NCBI GenBank assembly: GCA_022711665.1
Contig: JAKLEN010000002.1
Span: 248,001 to 312,000 of the forward strand
DNA: 64,000 nucleotides
Direction: 5' to 3'
From: Acidobacteriota bacterium
GTDB lineage: Bacteria > Acidobacteriota > Aminicenantia > Aminicenantales > Saccharicenantaceae
Part shown: positions 8,430-16,679 of the stretch, piece by piece
Numbering within the stretch: the first letter of the stretch is position 1
Layout: every line of letters starts with the position of its first letter
Made by a program: the position numbers and the translations under genes
Notes under the pieces: model-generated
The model's database searches: none
The model's input: the letters and a program-made list of their open reading frames with translations, nothing else
What the model was told of the DNA's origin: nothing

Positions 8430-9356
8430 CTATCTCGCCGGGGCGATGGAGATCATCGCCCGCAGCGCCCGGAAGCCCTGGATGTAATCGTCCGCCGTGA
8501 AGGCCAGGGTCCGGGCGTCAAGCCTTTGGGCGCCCGGGATCATGGCCCCCATGTCGGCCTGGGCGGAGACGTGATAGGCCAGCTCGAAACGACAGGGCGC
8601 CGCGAGCTTGAAGGGCTTGGCGCCGGAGAGCTTTTTCAGGGCCTCCCGGGCGCCGGCCTCGATCTTCTGGCGGACCTCGTCCATCGGCAGGAGCTTGGCC
8701 GCCAGCCGTCCATAGGCCTCCTTGACCGCGACCGTCACGACGTCCGGCCCCAGGACCTCCCCGGTCTGCCGGCAGACGGCCGTGTCGCCGGTGACCAGGA
8801 CCACCGGCACTCCGTAATACCCGGCGATGGCCGCGTTCAGGCCCAGCTCCGGCAGCTCGAGGCCGTTGACCTTGATGCTCCGGACGACGCTCCCCGAGAT
8901 GGTGTGGTCGAGGATGGCGTTCTCGGTCCCGGCCTTGGCGTGGTAGCCGAGGAGGAAGCAGGCCTGGAAGGAGGCATCGATCCCCTGCATCATCGACAGC
9001 GGCTTCGGCGTGCCGGTGATCAGCGTCGCCCGGGGATCGAGATCGCCGGCGACGATATTCCGCATCGAGCCGTGGGAATCGTTGACCACGACCTCGGTGG
9101 CGCCGGCCAGGAACGCCGCCTGGACGGCCGCGTTGACGTCCTGGGCCATCCATTTCCGGGCGTTGGCGTACTCCGGATTGCCGGCCGAGGTCTGCTCGGA
9201 GTTGACGACCCCCCAGATGCCCTCCATGTCCACCGAGATGAAGATCTTGAGCGGCGGCTTGGGCGCGGGCTTCGTCTGGGCGCCGGAGGGGGGCGCGAAA
9301 GCCAGGCCGGCCGCCAGGGAAGCGAGAGCGAAGAGAACGAGCCAGGTCGGTTTCAT
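8430..9356 (-). CDS. Secreted M55-family D-aminopeptidase (DppA-like)
   Basis: 308 residues with signal peptide (LASLAAGLAFAPPSGA). The M55 zinc site is complete: SVDMEG (D43, E45), NDSHGSMRN (H95), GYHA (H139), LDHT (H151, expected nucleophile) and the Glu in ELPELGLNA. DppA-type enzymes hydrolyse D-amino-acid peptides, for example peptidoglycan-derived D-Ala-D-Ala. The start overlaps the stop of the upstream MetH-type gene by 4 bases (ATGA), with AAGGAG just upstream, so the two are translationally coupled. With the aminopeptidase at 6856 it suggests peptide scavenging. Confidence 0.9.
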   Translation of the reverse strand: MKPTWLVLFALASLAAGLAFAPPSGAQTKPAPKPPLKIFISVDMEGIWGVVNSEQTSAGNPEYANARKWMAQDVNAAVQAAFLAGATEVVVNDSHGSMRNIVAGDLDPRATLITGTPKPLSMMQGIDASFQACFLLGYHAKAGTENAILDHTISGSVVRSIKVNGLELPELGLNAAIAGYYGVPVVLVTGDTAVCRQTGEVLGPDVVTVAVKEAYGRLAAKLLPMDEVRQKIEAGAREALKKLSGAKPFKLAAPCRFELAYHVSAQADMGAMIPGAQRLDARTLAFTADDYIQGFRALRAMISIAPAR

Positions 9357-10099
9357 GTTGACTCCTTATAGCAGGTGGAATGCGTTCCGGTTGGATGCTG
9401 GGATCGCTGGGGAGGTCCGGAGACGGCGCTTGTCCGCCCGCCGGCCGGCGGGCCCGGCCGGGGCGCCTTCCGCCCCGGGCAACGCTCGCGGTCGCAGAAC
9501 CGGCAGGCCGTGAAGCCTTCCTCCGAAGGGAAGAAGATCCCGGAAACGGACTTGCGCGGCACCATCAGCAGGCTCTCGGTCAGCCGCACGCCGACGATCC
9601 TTTCCGTATCGCCGAAGAGGGAGAAGAGCTTCGGCTGCTCGGTGATGGGCCAGTCGGCGAGCGACCCCGGGCTGAGGCTGGCCAGGCCCCGGACCCCGTG
9701 TCGGTCTTCGAGATGGCGGGCCAGCCAGGCCGCGGCCTGGTCCAGCACCGCGTTGGCCATCTCCTCGAGGCAATACTGCCTGAGAAGATCTCCCTGGGCC
9801 GCGGCCGCCAGCTCGAGCTCCGGGCCGACCGTGATGATGTAGGGGAAAACCTTGTGGACCCGGTCCAGGTTTTTCCGCAGGATGGCGCTCCGGAAGACGA
9901 CGCCGTCGAGCTCGACCGTCCCCTCCCCCGTCGTTCCGACACAGGCGGTCGCGGCCGCCGCCCGGGGCGCGAGGAGCCCGCGGGCCAGGCCGATCAGCTC
10001 GTCCAGGGACGCGGCGGCCGCCCGCGCCGGATCGAGCCGCAGTCGCGCCGCGGTTTCCGCGGGATCGAGGGTCACGGGGATCCGGTCGATCGTCTCCAT
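9353..10099 (-). CDS. Stand-alone cobalamin methionine-synthase reactivation (MetH activation) domain protein
   Basis: 248 residues from ATG 10099. The family signature is strong: YCLEEMANAVLDQAAAWLARHL, LSPGSLADWPITEQPKLFSLF, VRLTESLLMVPRKSVSGIF and a Cys-rich end with CRFCDRERCPGRK. The MetH C-terminal domain binds AdoMet and helps reductive remethylation of cob(II)alamin; single-domain versions usually serve corrinoid methyltransferases. A UroD-type methyltransferase lies at 62252. The start is uncertain: TATGAT 10 bases before ATG 10099 suggests a leaderless start, but ATG 10114 and ATG 10171 are also in frame. The last would put codons inside the inverted-repeat element. Confidence 0.75.
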   Translation of the reverse strand: METIDRIPVTLDPAETAARLRLDPARAAAASLDELIGLARGLLAPRAAAATACVGTTGEGTVELDGVVFRSAILRKNLDRVHKVFPYIITVGPELELAAAAQGDLLRQYCLEEMANAVLDQAAAWLARHLEDRHGVRGLASLSPGSLADWPITEQPKLFSLFGDTERIVGVRLTESLLMVPRKSVSGIFFPSEEGFTACRFCDRERCPGRKAPRPGPPAGGRTSAVSGPPQRSQHPTGTHSTCYKEST

Positions 10100-10109
10100 G
10101 GGCAGGGCT

Positions 10110-10115
10110 ATCATA
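10110..10115 (-). promoter_or_regulatory. -10 box, possible leaderless start of the MetH-type operon
   Basis: TATGAT on the minus strand lies 10 bases before ATG 10099. No convincing -35 is visible. Confidence 0.35.
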
Positions 10116-10158
10116 CCAAATCCGGGGCGGAAAAGACTTTCCCGGATTTCAAAGAAAG

Positions 10159-10450
10159 GTTCTTCTCCCATCTCCGGGATCCCCTCTCGCGGCGGCGAGG
10201 TGCGTTGCCTCGATGATCCCCGTTGCTGGAGAGGGGGACCGGCAGGGAGCGTAGTCGTCGAAGCGACCATCAGAAGCATGGCGGAGCGACTCGTAGCCAT
10301 GCTTCTGGGAAATATCGGAAGAAAGCGCTTTCCGAAGATATTTCTCAGAATCCCGGCCTCGAGTGCTCGGCCGTGATTCTGACCTCCGCTCCCCAGAGTC
10401 CGCTCCGCGCCGGCCGAAGAGAGGGATCCTCCCGGAAATGGGAGAAGAAC
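10159..10450. repeat. Non-coding element with imperfect terminal inverted repeats and internal hairpins (MITE-like)
   Basis: The ends 10159-10188 and 10419-10450 are inverted copies differing by one substitution and a small indel near a GGATCC core. Inside lie three adjacent stem-loops: 10272-10306 (11-bp perfect arms), 10309-10344 (GAAATATC/GATATTTC arms plus inner pairing) and 10345-10382 (TCAGAATC/GATTCTGA with a CGGCC/GGCCG inner stem). The layout resembles a short non-autonomous mobile element or a highly structured RNA. I see no transposase, no convincing target-site duplication and no second copy in the window. Confidence 0.6.
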
Positions 10451-10532
10451 AAAAAAAGGGAGTACGGAAGGGAAGGCCCTCAGGCCACGGCGGGGCGGGC
10501 CGGCACTACGGCGGGATCGATCGGGGCCGCGG

Positions 10533-10733
10533 TCAGGGCTTCTTGCCGCGTTTCTTCCTGGCGTAAATGCCGAGCGAAACCAGCCCGGCTCCTAGGAGCG
10601 CGATGGCCGTCGGTTCGGCGACGGAACGGACCGGGCCCCGGTCGCCGTGCCTGCGGCGCGGGCCGAGATCGGCGGCCGACGCGAACGACGCGACAGCCAG
10701 CAGGATTAAGATAATCTGAACCGCTTTTTTCAC
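10533..10733 (-). CDS. Minimal PEP-CTERM protein, probable exosortase substrate
   Basis: 66 residues. A signal peptide (IILILLAVASFASA) is followed by about 16 polar, Arg-rich residues and then a PEP-CTERM-type tail: VAEPTAIALLGAGLVSLG, with motif, one transmembrane span and the basic end YARKKRGKK. The motif reads VAEPT rather than the common VPEPT. After predicted processing fewer than 25 residues would remain. It lies 12 bases downstream of the exosortase gene on the same strand, so it is very likely co-transcribed and the cognate substrate. Its tiny mature part argues for a lipid- or glycan-linked peptide, a reporter-like substrate, or a regulator rather than an enzyme. Confidence 0.82.
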   Translation of the reverse strand: MKKAVQIILILLAVASFASAADLGPRRRHGDRGPVRSVAEPTAIALLGAGLVSLGIYARKKRGKKP

Positions 10734-10745
10734 AGATGGCCTCCC

Positions 10746-11675
10746 TTATCCCTTTTCCTTCGCTGATTTATTATCGCCGAGCCCGGAGCGTTTGTCAATC
10801 CCCCCGCCCTCCTCGCCGGGACCCCTGAGGGCCCATAGCGCCAGGCCCAGGAGCACGAGCCCCAGGCCGAAAAAGATGAAGCCGCCCGACTTGTGCAGGA
10901 ACCCGCCGTCGATGATCCGCATGTCCACGAAATACGAGAGCAGGTAGAGGATGACGATGCGGGCCCCGTTCTTGAGGATGGAGACGGGGAACACGGCCAG
11001 GGCCAGGATCGATTTGCGCGACCGGCCGCGCAGGAACATCTGCCCGGCCAGGACCGCCGTGATCAGCAGGGCCAGGGTGGAGCGGATGCCGCTGCACTGG
11101 AAAGCCACCTGCAGGTCGAAGCCGGGCAGGAGGAAAACCGCCCCCTCCTGGACGAACGGCACCCGGAAGGCCCGGAGCAGGAGCGCGGTCACGCCCGTGG
11201 ACCCCGCGACCAGGGCGGCGACGATCCCGGACATCCAGGCGAGAGGCAGAGGGATCATGAACCCGAGGAACAGGAAGGGGAAGAGCGCCCGGACGAAGGC
11301 CTTCCGGCCGAACAGAAGCAGGAAGCCGCCGGCCATGACGAGAAGGCCGGCCAGGGCGACGAGCCCGGCGTGTTCGACCGGACCGGGCCCGCGGACGGCG
11401 TCGACGGCCAACGCCAGGAGCCCGGCGGCCAGGCAGGCGCCGCCTCCCGCCGGGGATCCCGGCCCGCCGCGAAAAAGGACCTTCCGCCGGCCGTACAGTA
11501 TGGCCGCGCTTATGACCGGGACCAGGGGGATGTGGCTGTAAAATTCGGGCGGGCGCCCCTGCAGGACCAGGAAGGCCAGGGGGCGGGCCATCAAAGCCAG
11601 GGCGACGGCGGCGCAGACCAGGAAGGCCCTCACTTTCCAGGGATGCGGCAGCGCGGATCGGTTGGGCCGGTTCAA
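10746..11675 (-). CDS. Exosortase (EpsH/XrtX family)
   Basis: About 309 residues with roughly eight transmembrane spans. The catalytic triad of exosortases is visible: Cys in FQCSGIRS (C194), Arg in KNGARIVIL (R239) and His in FLHKSGG (H261). These cysteine transpeptidases cut PEP-CTERM tails at the inner membrane of EPS-producing Gram-negatives. The start is TTG 11675; no ATG precedes the first span, and GTG at codon 15 is an alternative. A near-consensus promoter ends 14 bases upstream, giving a very short leader. It is divergent from the EPS locus that begins with a NadE-like gene. Confidence 0.88.
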   Translation of the reverse strand: MNRPNRSALPHPWKVRAFLVCAAVALALMARPLAFLVLQGRPPEFYSHIPLVPVISAAILYGRRKVLFRGGPGSPAGGGACLAAGLLALAVDAVRGPGPVEHAGLVALAGLLVMAGGFLLLFGRKAFVRALFPFLFLGFMIPLPLAWMSGIVAALVAGSTGVTALLLRAFRVPFVQEGAVFLLPGFDLQVAFQCSGIRSTLALLITAVLAGQMFLRGRSRKSILALAVFPVSILKNGARIVILYLLSYFVDMRIIDGGFLHKSGGFIFFGLGLVLLGLALWALRGPGEEGGGIDKRSGLGDNKSAKEKG

Positions 11676-11689
11676 GGCGGTTCGCGGGC

Positions 11690-11718
11690 ATCTTAGGCCA
11701 GCGCCCGCCCCGTGTCAA
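11690..11718 (-). promoter_or_regulatory. Promoter of the exosortase/PEP-CTERM operon
   Basis: Minus strand: TTGACA (11713-11718), 17-base spacer, TAAGAT (11690-11695). Transcription would start about 7 bases before the TTG start codon. It lies back to back with the promoter at 11729-11757, so the two operons could be co-regulated. Confidence 0.65.
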
Positions 11719-11728
11719 TGCCTGGCGC

Positions 11729-11757
11729 TTGACTTGCCCCCGGGTCAATGCTATCTC
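11729..11757 (+). promoter_or_regulatory. Promoter of the first NadE-like gene and ugd
   Basis: TTGACT (11729-11734), 17-base spacer, TATCTC (11752-11757). It points rightward into the EPS locus, with AGCGGAGG upstream of ATG 11802. Confidence 0.6.
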
Positions 11758-11801
11758 TTTGAAATCTTCGAGCCGGGCGAAAGAACGAGCGGAGGCGGCA
11801 G

Positions 11802-12764
11802 ATGGACTTCACCAGGGATGCCCTCAAGATCGACTGCGGCGTGGAGGCCGGGCGGATCGCCGCGTTCATCGGCGAGCAGGCCCGGGCCATGCGACGCCGG
11901 GGAGCGGTCATCGGCCTGAGCGGCGGGGTGGATTCCGCGCTGTCCGCTTCGCTGTCGGTCAAGGTCTTCGGCCGGGACAGGGTCCTGGCCCTCCTCCTGC
12001 CGGACAAGGAATCGAGCCCGCAGAGTGCCGAGTTCGCCGCCCGGGAAGCGGCCCGGCTCGGGATCGAAGCGCTGACGGTCGATATCACCCCCATGCTGGA
12101 GGCCTTCGGGACCTACGAAAAGCGGGACGCCGTGGCCCGGGCCGTCCGGCCGGAATTCGGCCCGGACTGGAAGCTCAAGATCACGCTGCCCGCCGACGTC
12201 CTGGACAGGGACGGTTACAACTTTTTCACTCTGACGACGATCGACCCGCAGGGCCGCTCGAGGGCCGACCGCCTGAGCAACGACCAGGCCCAGGGCATCA
12301 TCGCGGCCACCTGCACCAAGCACCGGATCCGCATGATGGTCCAGTATTATTACGCCGAGAAAGCCAATTACCTGGTCTGCGGGACGACCAATCGGAGCGA
12401 GTCCCTCCAGGGGCTGTTCGTCAAGTACGGCGACGGCGGGGTGGATATCGAGCCCATCGCCCACCTCTACAAGAACCAGGTCTTCCAGCTGGCCGAGTTC
12501 CTGGGGGTCATCCCCGAGATCCTCGATCGCGCCCCCTGCCCGGACACCTACAGCGCCCCGGTCACGGACGAGGAGTGGTTCTTCCGGATGCCCTTCAAGA
12601 CCCTCGATCTCCTCCTCTTCGCCTGGGAGAACAAGATCGGCATCCCCGAGGTCTGCCGGGTCATGAAGCTCCGGGAGGACCAGGTCGGGAGGGCCTTCCG
12701 GGATTTCGCCAGCAAGCACCGGACGACCGAGCACCTGAGGCGCCTCCCCCCCTGCCTGCCGTGA
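11802..12764 (+). CDS. NadE-like amide ligase, paralogue 1 (EPS-associated)
   Basis: 320 residues with the NAD-synthetase fold. The PP-loop is SGGVDS (40-45), and CGTTNRSE and VKYGDGGVDIEPIAHLYK match NadE. No nitrilase-type glutaminase domain is present, so ammonia would be the nitrogen donor. The region that in true NadE reads like PSADLxxGQTDE is replaced by APCPDTYSAPVTDEEWFFR, and the same replacement occurs in the paralogue at 17606. Family chemistry is adenylation of a carboxylate followed by amidation. Its place directly before ugd, plus a second copy, makes an EPS-sugar substrate such as a uronic acid plausible; real NAD synthesis is the alternative. Confidence 0.75.
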   Translation: MDFTRDALKIDCGVEAGRIAAFIGEQARAMRRRGAVIGLSGGVDSALSASLSVKVFGRDRVLALLLPDKESSPQSAEFAAREAARLGIEALTVDITPMLEAFGTYEKRDAVARAVRPEFGPDWKLKITLPADVLDRDGYNFFTLTTIDPQGRSRADRLSNDQAQGIIAATCTKHRIRMMVQYYYAEKANYLVCGTTNRSESLQGLFVKYGDGGVDIEPIAHLYKNQVFQLAEFLGVIPEILDRAPCPDTYSAPVTDEEWFFRMPFKTLDLLLFAWENKIGIPEVCRVMKLREDQVGRAFRDFASKHRTTEHLRRLPPCLP

Positions 12765-12786
12765 ATACTCAGAGAGAAAGGCTGCC

Positions 12787-14118
12787 ATGAACACCATCTC
12801 CGTCATCGGGACCGGCTACGTCGGCCTGGTCACGGGCACGTGCCTGTCCGAGTTCGGCCTGAATGTCGTCTGCATGGATACGGACGCCGCGAAGATCCGC
12901 GATCTCGAGCAGGGCCGGGTCCCCATCTTCGAGCCCGGCCTGCCGGCGCTCATCGCCAAGAACGTCGCCGCCGGACGCCTGCGGTTCACGACCGACATGG
13001 CCGCGGCCGTCTCGGCCGCGCCGGTGATCTTCCTGGCCGTGCCCACCCCCCCCGGGGAGGACGGATCGGCCGACCTCCAGCACGTCCTGGCCGCCGCGGA
13101 CGCGATCGCCCGCCACATGACGGAGTACAAGGTCATCGTCAACAAGAGCACGGTCCCCATAGGGACGGGGCGCCGGGTCCGGGAGGTCGTCCGGGCCGGC
13201 CTCGACCGGCGGGGCGCCGGACTCGATTTCGACGTCGTCTCGAATCCCGAGTTCCTGCGGGAGGGCTCGGCCATCCGCGACTTCATGCACCCGGACCGCA
13301 TCGTCATCGGCAGCGACAACGCCAAGAGCCGGGAGATCCTCCGCGAGATCTACAACGTCCTCTACCTCATCGACACGCCCTTCATCTTCACCTCGCTGGA
13401 GACGGCCGAGCTGGTCAAGTACGCATCCAACGCCTTCCTGGCCACGAAGATCGCCTTCATCAACGAGGTGGCCAACCTCTGCGACGCCGTCCGGGCCGAC
13501 GTCCGCGACATCGCCAGGGCCATGGGCATGGACGGCCGGATCGGCAAGTATTTCCTGCACCCGGGGCCCGGCTTCGGCGGCAGCTGCTTCCCCAAGGACA
13601 CGAAGGCCCTGGTCAAGATCGGCCAGGAGCACGGCGTCAGCATGAGCATCGTCGACTCCGTGGTCAGGGCCAACGAGTTCCAGCGGCATCGCATGGTCAT
13701 GAAGATCGAAGCCGGGCTGGCCGGCCTCGAGGGCAAGGTCGTCGGCGTCCTCGGCCTGGCCTTCAAACAGGGCACGGACGACGTCCGCGAGTCGTCGTCC
13801 ATCCCCATCATCCGGGAGCTCGCGGCCGGCGGGGCGGCCGTCCGGGTCTACGATCCCCAGGCCATGGACAACGCCCGGAAGCTGGCCCTGGCCGGCCTCG
13901 ACGCCCTGACATACTGCGCGGACGAGTATGACGCGGCCGCGGGCGCCGACGCGCTCGTCATCCTGACCGAGTGGAACCAGTTCCGGCATCTCGACCTGGC
14001 CCGGATCGCCCGGGCCATGCGCGGCCGGCGCTTTTTCGATCTCCGGAACCTCTACGAGCCAGACGAGGTCGCCGGCTCCGGGCTGATCTACGAAGGCCTC
14101 GGCCGGCTGCAGGCCTGA
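12787..14118 (+). CDS. ugd: UDP-glucose 6-dehydrogenase
   Basis: 443 residues, normal length. The N-terminal Rossmann motif is VIGTGYVGLVTGTC; the middle carries GPGFGGSCFPKDTKAL with the catalytic Cys; the C-terminal domain has GLAFKQGTDDVRESSS. The enzyme oxidises UDP-glucose twice with NAD+ to UDP-glucuronate in the cytoplasm. The GTGYVGLVTG wording marks the UDP-glucose type rather than the WbpA/WecC type, which tends to read GLGYVG. It starts 22 bases after the NadE-like gene behind AGAGAAAGG, so the two form an operon. Its product could feed the fused PssD/PssE-type transferase at 42289. Confidence 0.94.
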   Translation: MNTISVIGTGYVGLVTGTCLSEFGLNVVCMDTDAAKIRDLEQGRVPIFEPGLPALIAKNVAAGRLRFTTDMAAAVSAAPVIFLAVPTPPGEDGSADLQHVLAAADAIARHMTEYKVIVNKSTVPIGTGRRVREVVRAGLDRRGAGLDFDVVSNPEFLREGSAIRDFMHPDRIVIGSDNAKSREILREIYNVLYLIDTPFIFTSLETAELVKYASNAFLATKIAFINEVANLCDAVRADVRDIARAMGMDGRIGKYFLHPGPGFGGSCFPKDTKALVKIGQEHGVSMSIVDSVVRANEFQRHRMVMKIEAGLAGLEGKVVGVLGLAFKQGTDDVRESSSIPIIRELAAGGAAVRVYDPQAMDNARKLALAGLDALTYCADEYDAAAGADALVILTEWNQFRHLDLARIARAMRGRRFFDLRNLYEPDEVAGSGLIYEGLGRLQA

Positions 14119-14125
14119 TCCGGGC

Positions 14126-14150
14126 GCCGGGCGGGGCCGCCCCCCCCGGC
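14126..14150. terminator. GC-rich stem between convergent genes
   Basis: GCCGGGCGGGG pairs with CCCCCCCCGGC around a short loop, between ugd and the convergent gene ending at 14151. No T run. Confidence 0.4.
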
Positions 14151-15317
14151 TCAGCCGATCTTGTTCAGGAGCAGGCAGAGGGCCCGGTAGGTGGTCGCCT
14201 GGGCCCAATGGAGCATCGGGGTCCTGGCTTTGACGAAGGGGTACTGCCGGTAGTAGAAGAACCCCCGCGGGTCCTGCATGTGATCGATGGTCCAGTTCGC
14301 CGTTTTGACCGCCAGGTCCAGCGAGGCCCCGTCGAGATCCGAGAAATTCGCCAGGGTCTCGATCGCCTGGGAGGCGCATTGGCTGTCGATGGGATAGGCC
14401 CGGTTGTGATAGTACTTGGGCCGGCCATTGGCCTCGATGAAGTGGTCCTTGAAGAAGGCGAAGCCCCGCCGCAGGTTGTCGTCGAAGGACCGGTCCCCGG
14501 TCGATTCGATGTAGCACTTCAGCGAATCCAGGTTATAGCCGGTGTGGAAATTGTCGATCCAGCGGGTGTCCTCGGCCTGGCCGTAGAACCAGGCCCCGTC
14601 GGGGAGCTGCCGGGAACAGCTGTAGATCATGGCCTCCCTGGCGACATCGACATACGTCCGGTCCCCGGTGAGCTTCGCCGCCCGGGCCAGCATCGAGGCG
14701 CCGAGCATGTTCGAGTTGTGGATGGATTTCTGCAGGAAGGCCACGTAGCTCAGGCAGGTCCCCTGCTCGGTCTTTTCCCGGGGCAGGTCGAGGATCCAGC
14801 GGCAAACGCTCCTGGCGACGTCCAGGAAGCGTGACTCGCCGCCGATCTCATAGGCGTCGAGGTAGGCCTGGCCGATCAGGGCCGTCCAGACGATGATCGG
14901 GGCATGCTTCGGGAGCTTTCCCGTCCGGCTCGAGAAGTCGAAGGCATTGCCCCAGCTGTGGGTCGAGAAGCCGGGCTCCTTGTGGACGTCGAGCCAGTCC
15001 AGGCAGGCGGCCGCTTTCCGCCGGTAGTCCTGGTCGCCCGTGGCTTTGAACCTCTGCAGATAGCCCCAGGCCATGTAGCCGCGTCCCTTGGTCGATTCCT
15101 GCGGCCGGACGCCCAGGAGGGGCCGGAGGTTCAAGGGGCTCTGGCGCACGAGCTGCTGCAGCAGCCGCTCCAGGAAGAGGTTGTGGAAAGTCAGGGGCCG
15201 GAGATAGGAAGCCAGCCCGTCGAACGGCTCGTATCCCTTGTATTCATGGGCTTCGACCCATTTCTCCAGGCGATCGACGCTGCCGGCCAACTTGGCCTTG
15301 AAATCCAGATCGTTCAC
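14151..15317 (-). CDS. Alpha/alpha-barrel glycoside-processing protein, cytoplasmic, function unknown
   Basis: 388 residues without a signal peptide. Regularly spaced helix pairs and motifs such as GYMAWGYLQRFKATGD, THSWGNAFDFSSRTGK, NFHTGYNLDSLKCYIESTGD and KYYHNRAYPIDSQCASQAIE suggest a six-hairpin (alpha/alpha)6 toroid like epimerases, unsaturated glucuronyl hydrolases and family 88/105 enzymes. I cannot name a substrate. GTG 15317 was chosen because AGCGAGG lies about six bases upstream; the open frame extends further but looks non-coding. It has its own promoter and faces ugd, so action on an EPS repeat unit or precursor is likely. Confidence 0.7.
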   Translation of the reverse strand: MNDLDFKAKLAGSVDRLEKWVEAHEYKGYEPFDGLASYLRPLTFHNLFLERLLQQLVRQSPLNLRPLLGVRPQESTKGRGYMAWGYLQRFKATGDQDYRRKAAACLDWLDVHKEPGFSTHSWGNAFDFSSRTGKLPKHAPIIVWTALIGQAYLDAYEIGGESRFLDVARSVCRWILDLPREKTEQGTCLSYVAFLQKSIHNSNMLGASMLARAAKLTGDRTYVDVAREAMIYSCSRQLPDGAWFYGQAEDTRWIDNFHTGYNLDSLKCYIESTGDRSFDDNLRRGFAFFKDHFIEANGRPKYYHNRAYPIDSQCASQAIETLANFSDLDGASLDLAVKTANWTIDHMQDPRGFFYYRQYPFVKARTPMLHWAQATTYRALCLLLNKIG

Positions 15318-15369
15318 GTGGACCTCGCTCTCCCCGGTCCGGTCCCGGCGGACGGGCTCCGGGAATCCG

Positions 15370-15398
15370 CTTTTATCCCGAATCGCGGCGCCTGTCAA
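15370..15398 (-). promoter_or_regulatory. Promoter of the alpha/alpha-barrel gene
   Basis: Minus strand: TTGACA (15393-15398), 17-base spacer, TAAAAG (15370-15375), about 50 bases before GTG 15317. Confidence 0.6.
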
Positions 15399-15429
15399 TG
15401 ATACGCCCCGGGCGTGACCCGGGCTCCGC

Positions 15430-16551
15430 TCAGATCCTGATGAGGATCTTCCGCTCATAGAGCCAGAAGCACAGGCCCCACATCAGCCCCCAGACCCCCA
15501 GATCGACCAGCAGCCGGGCCGTGAGGCCTCCCAGCCAGCCGGCGGTCGCCAGCCCGAATGGCTCGACGATCCGCCGCAGCCACTCGCCCCCGCCCGAATA
15601 GGCAAAAAGGTAGATGAAGATCGGATTGGCGCCGACGCAGGCCAGGAGGGCGGCCCCGGGAACGGGCCGCGGCCCGTCGAACAGCCGACAGGCCAGGGCC
15701 AGGGCCAGGAGGGCGAGTCCCACGCCCACGAGGACGAACGAGCTCGTGCAGAGGCGCCTGATGACAGGCGTGACCGGGTCCAAAGCCAGGCCGGCGACGG
15801 CCGCCAGGACGCCGGCCAGGGCCAGGGTTCTGACCGCCCGGGGCGTCGCCCCGCCGCGACGGAGCGGGCCCGCGGCCAGGACGCCGGCCAGCACGAAGAC
15901 CGCCGCGGGGACGACGTCGAACGTGACCCAGCCGCCTTCGGAGAGGCGGCCGAAGAGCCGCAGGTCCACGTAAGACCCGAAGTTGCGGCCGGCGGTGAAC
16001 GGCTGATCGAAGCCCGGCACGGCCCAGAGCCGGTAGAGGAGCTCCGTCGCCAGGAGCAGACCCAGGGCGAAGCCCGCCTGGAGCCGGGCCGGGGCCTTAA
16101 GGAGCAGGAAGCCGATAAAGCCCGCCAGGGCCAGCTGCGGCAGGACGTCCAGAAGGAATTCGCCCCGCCCGCCGCTCTCGACCGGGCTGATCAGGGAGAG
16201 CGCCCAGCCCAGGGCAAAGAGCAGGCCGGCGCGCCGGGCCGCGCGGCCGAGCGTCGCCATCCAGGTCTCTCCCGCCTCCCATCGCCGCCGATAGGCGAAG
16301 ACCATCGCCGCTCCGCTGATGAACAGGAAGAACGGCAAACCCAGGTCCCAGAGCCGGAGCCCGTGCCAGGGATGGTGCTGGAACTGCAGGCCGATGGCCC
16401 GGAGGACGGGGCCGCCCTTCGCCGACGAGGCCAGGATGTCGGCGAATCCCGTCGTTTCGCCGATCAGCAGGAACATCACGGCGCCCCGGAAGAAATCGAG
16501 CGAAAGGAGCCGCGGACCGGGCCCGCAGAGGCTGTTCGACGCGGCTTTCAC
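15430..16551 (-). CDS. Multi-span acyltransferase-like protein (DUF5009 / heparan-glucosaminide acetyltransferase-like)
   Basis: About 373 residues with roughly ten transmembrane segments. The opening RLLSLDFFRGAVMFLLIGE is the hallmark of the DUF1624/DUF5009 group related to HGSNAT, and QFQHHPWHGLRLWDLGLPFF follows with the conserved histidines. Family members move acetyl groups across membranes onto sugars. GTG 16551 has GGGAG at a good distance; ATG 16572 upstream is possible. A promoter lies just upstream. In this locus it may acylate EPS. Confidence 0.75.
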   Translation of the reverse strand: MKAASNSLCGPGPRLLSLDFFRGAVMFLLIGETTGFADILASSAKGGPVLRAIGLQFQHHPWHGLRLWDLGLPFFLFISGAAMVFAYRRRWEAGETWMATLGRAARRAGLLFALGWALSLISPVESGGRGEFLLDVLPQLALAGFIGFLLLKAPARLQAGFALGLLLATELLYRLWAVPGFDQPFTAGRNFGSYVDLRLFGRLSEGGWVTFDVVPAAVFVLAGVLAAGPLRRGGATPRAVRTLALAGVLAAVAGLALDPVTPVIRRLCTSSFVLVGVGLALLALALACRLFDGPRPVPGAALLACVGANPIFIYLFAYSGGGEWLRRIVEPFGLATAGWLGGLTARLLVDLGVWGLMWGLCFWLYERKILIRI

Positions 16552-16570
16552 GGCTTGACTCCCGCCGATC

Positions 16571-16599
16571 ATTGTCCATATTCCGGCGCCCGGGCACAA
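16571..16599 (-). promoter_or_regulatory. Promoter of the DUF5009-like gene
   Basis: Minus strand: TTGTGC (16594-16599), 17-base spacer, GACAAT (16571-16576). Moderate match only. Confidence 0.4.
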
Positions 16600-16679
16600 G
16601 CCCCCGCGGCCTCGCCCCGGCGTTTCCTTTCCCGCGCCGGTCGTGTAGAATGGTGTCCCATCCCAAAGGAGCCCGAACG

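Noticed and set aside
10159-10450. Cobalamin riboswitch upstream of the MetH-type gene
   Set aside because: The position is tempting, but no B12-box-like conserved core was found, and the hairpins are symmetric inverted repeats.
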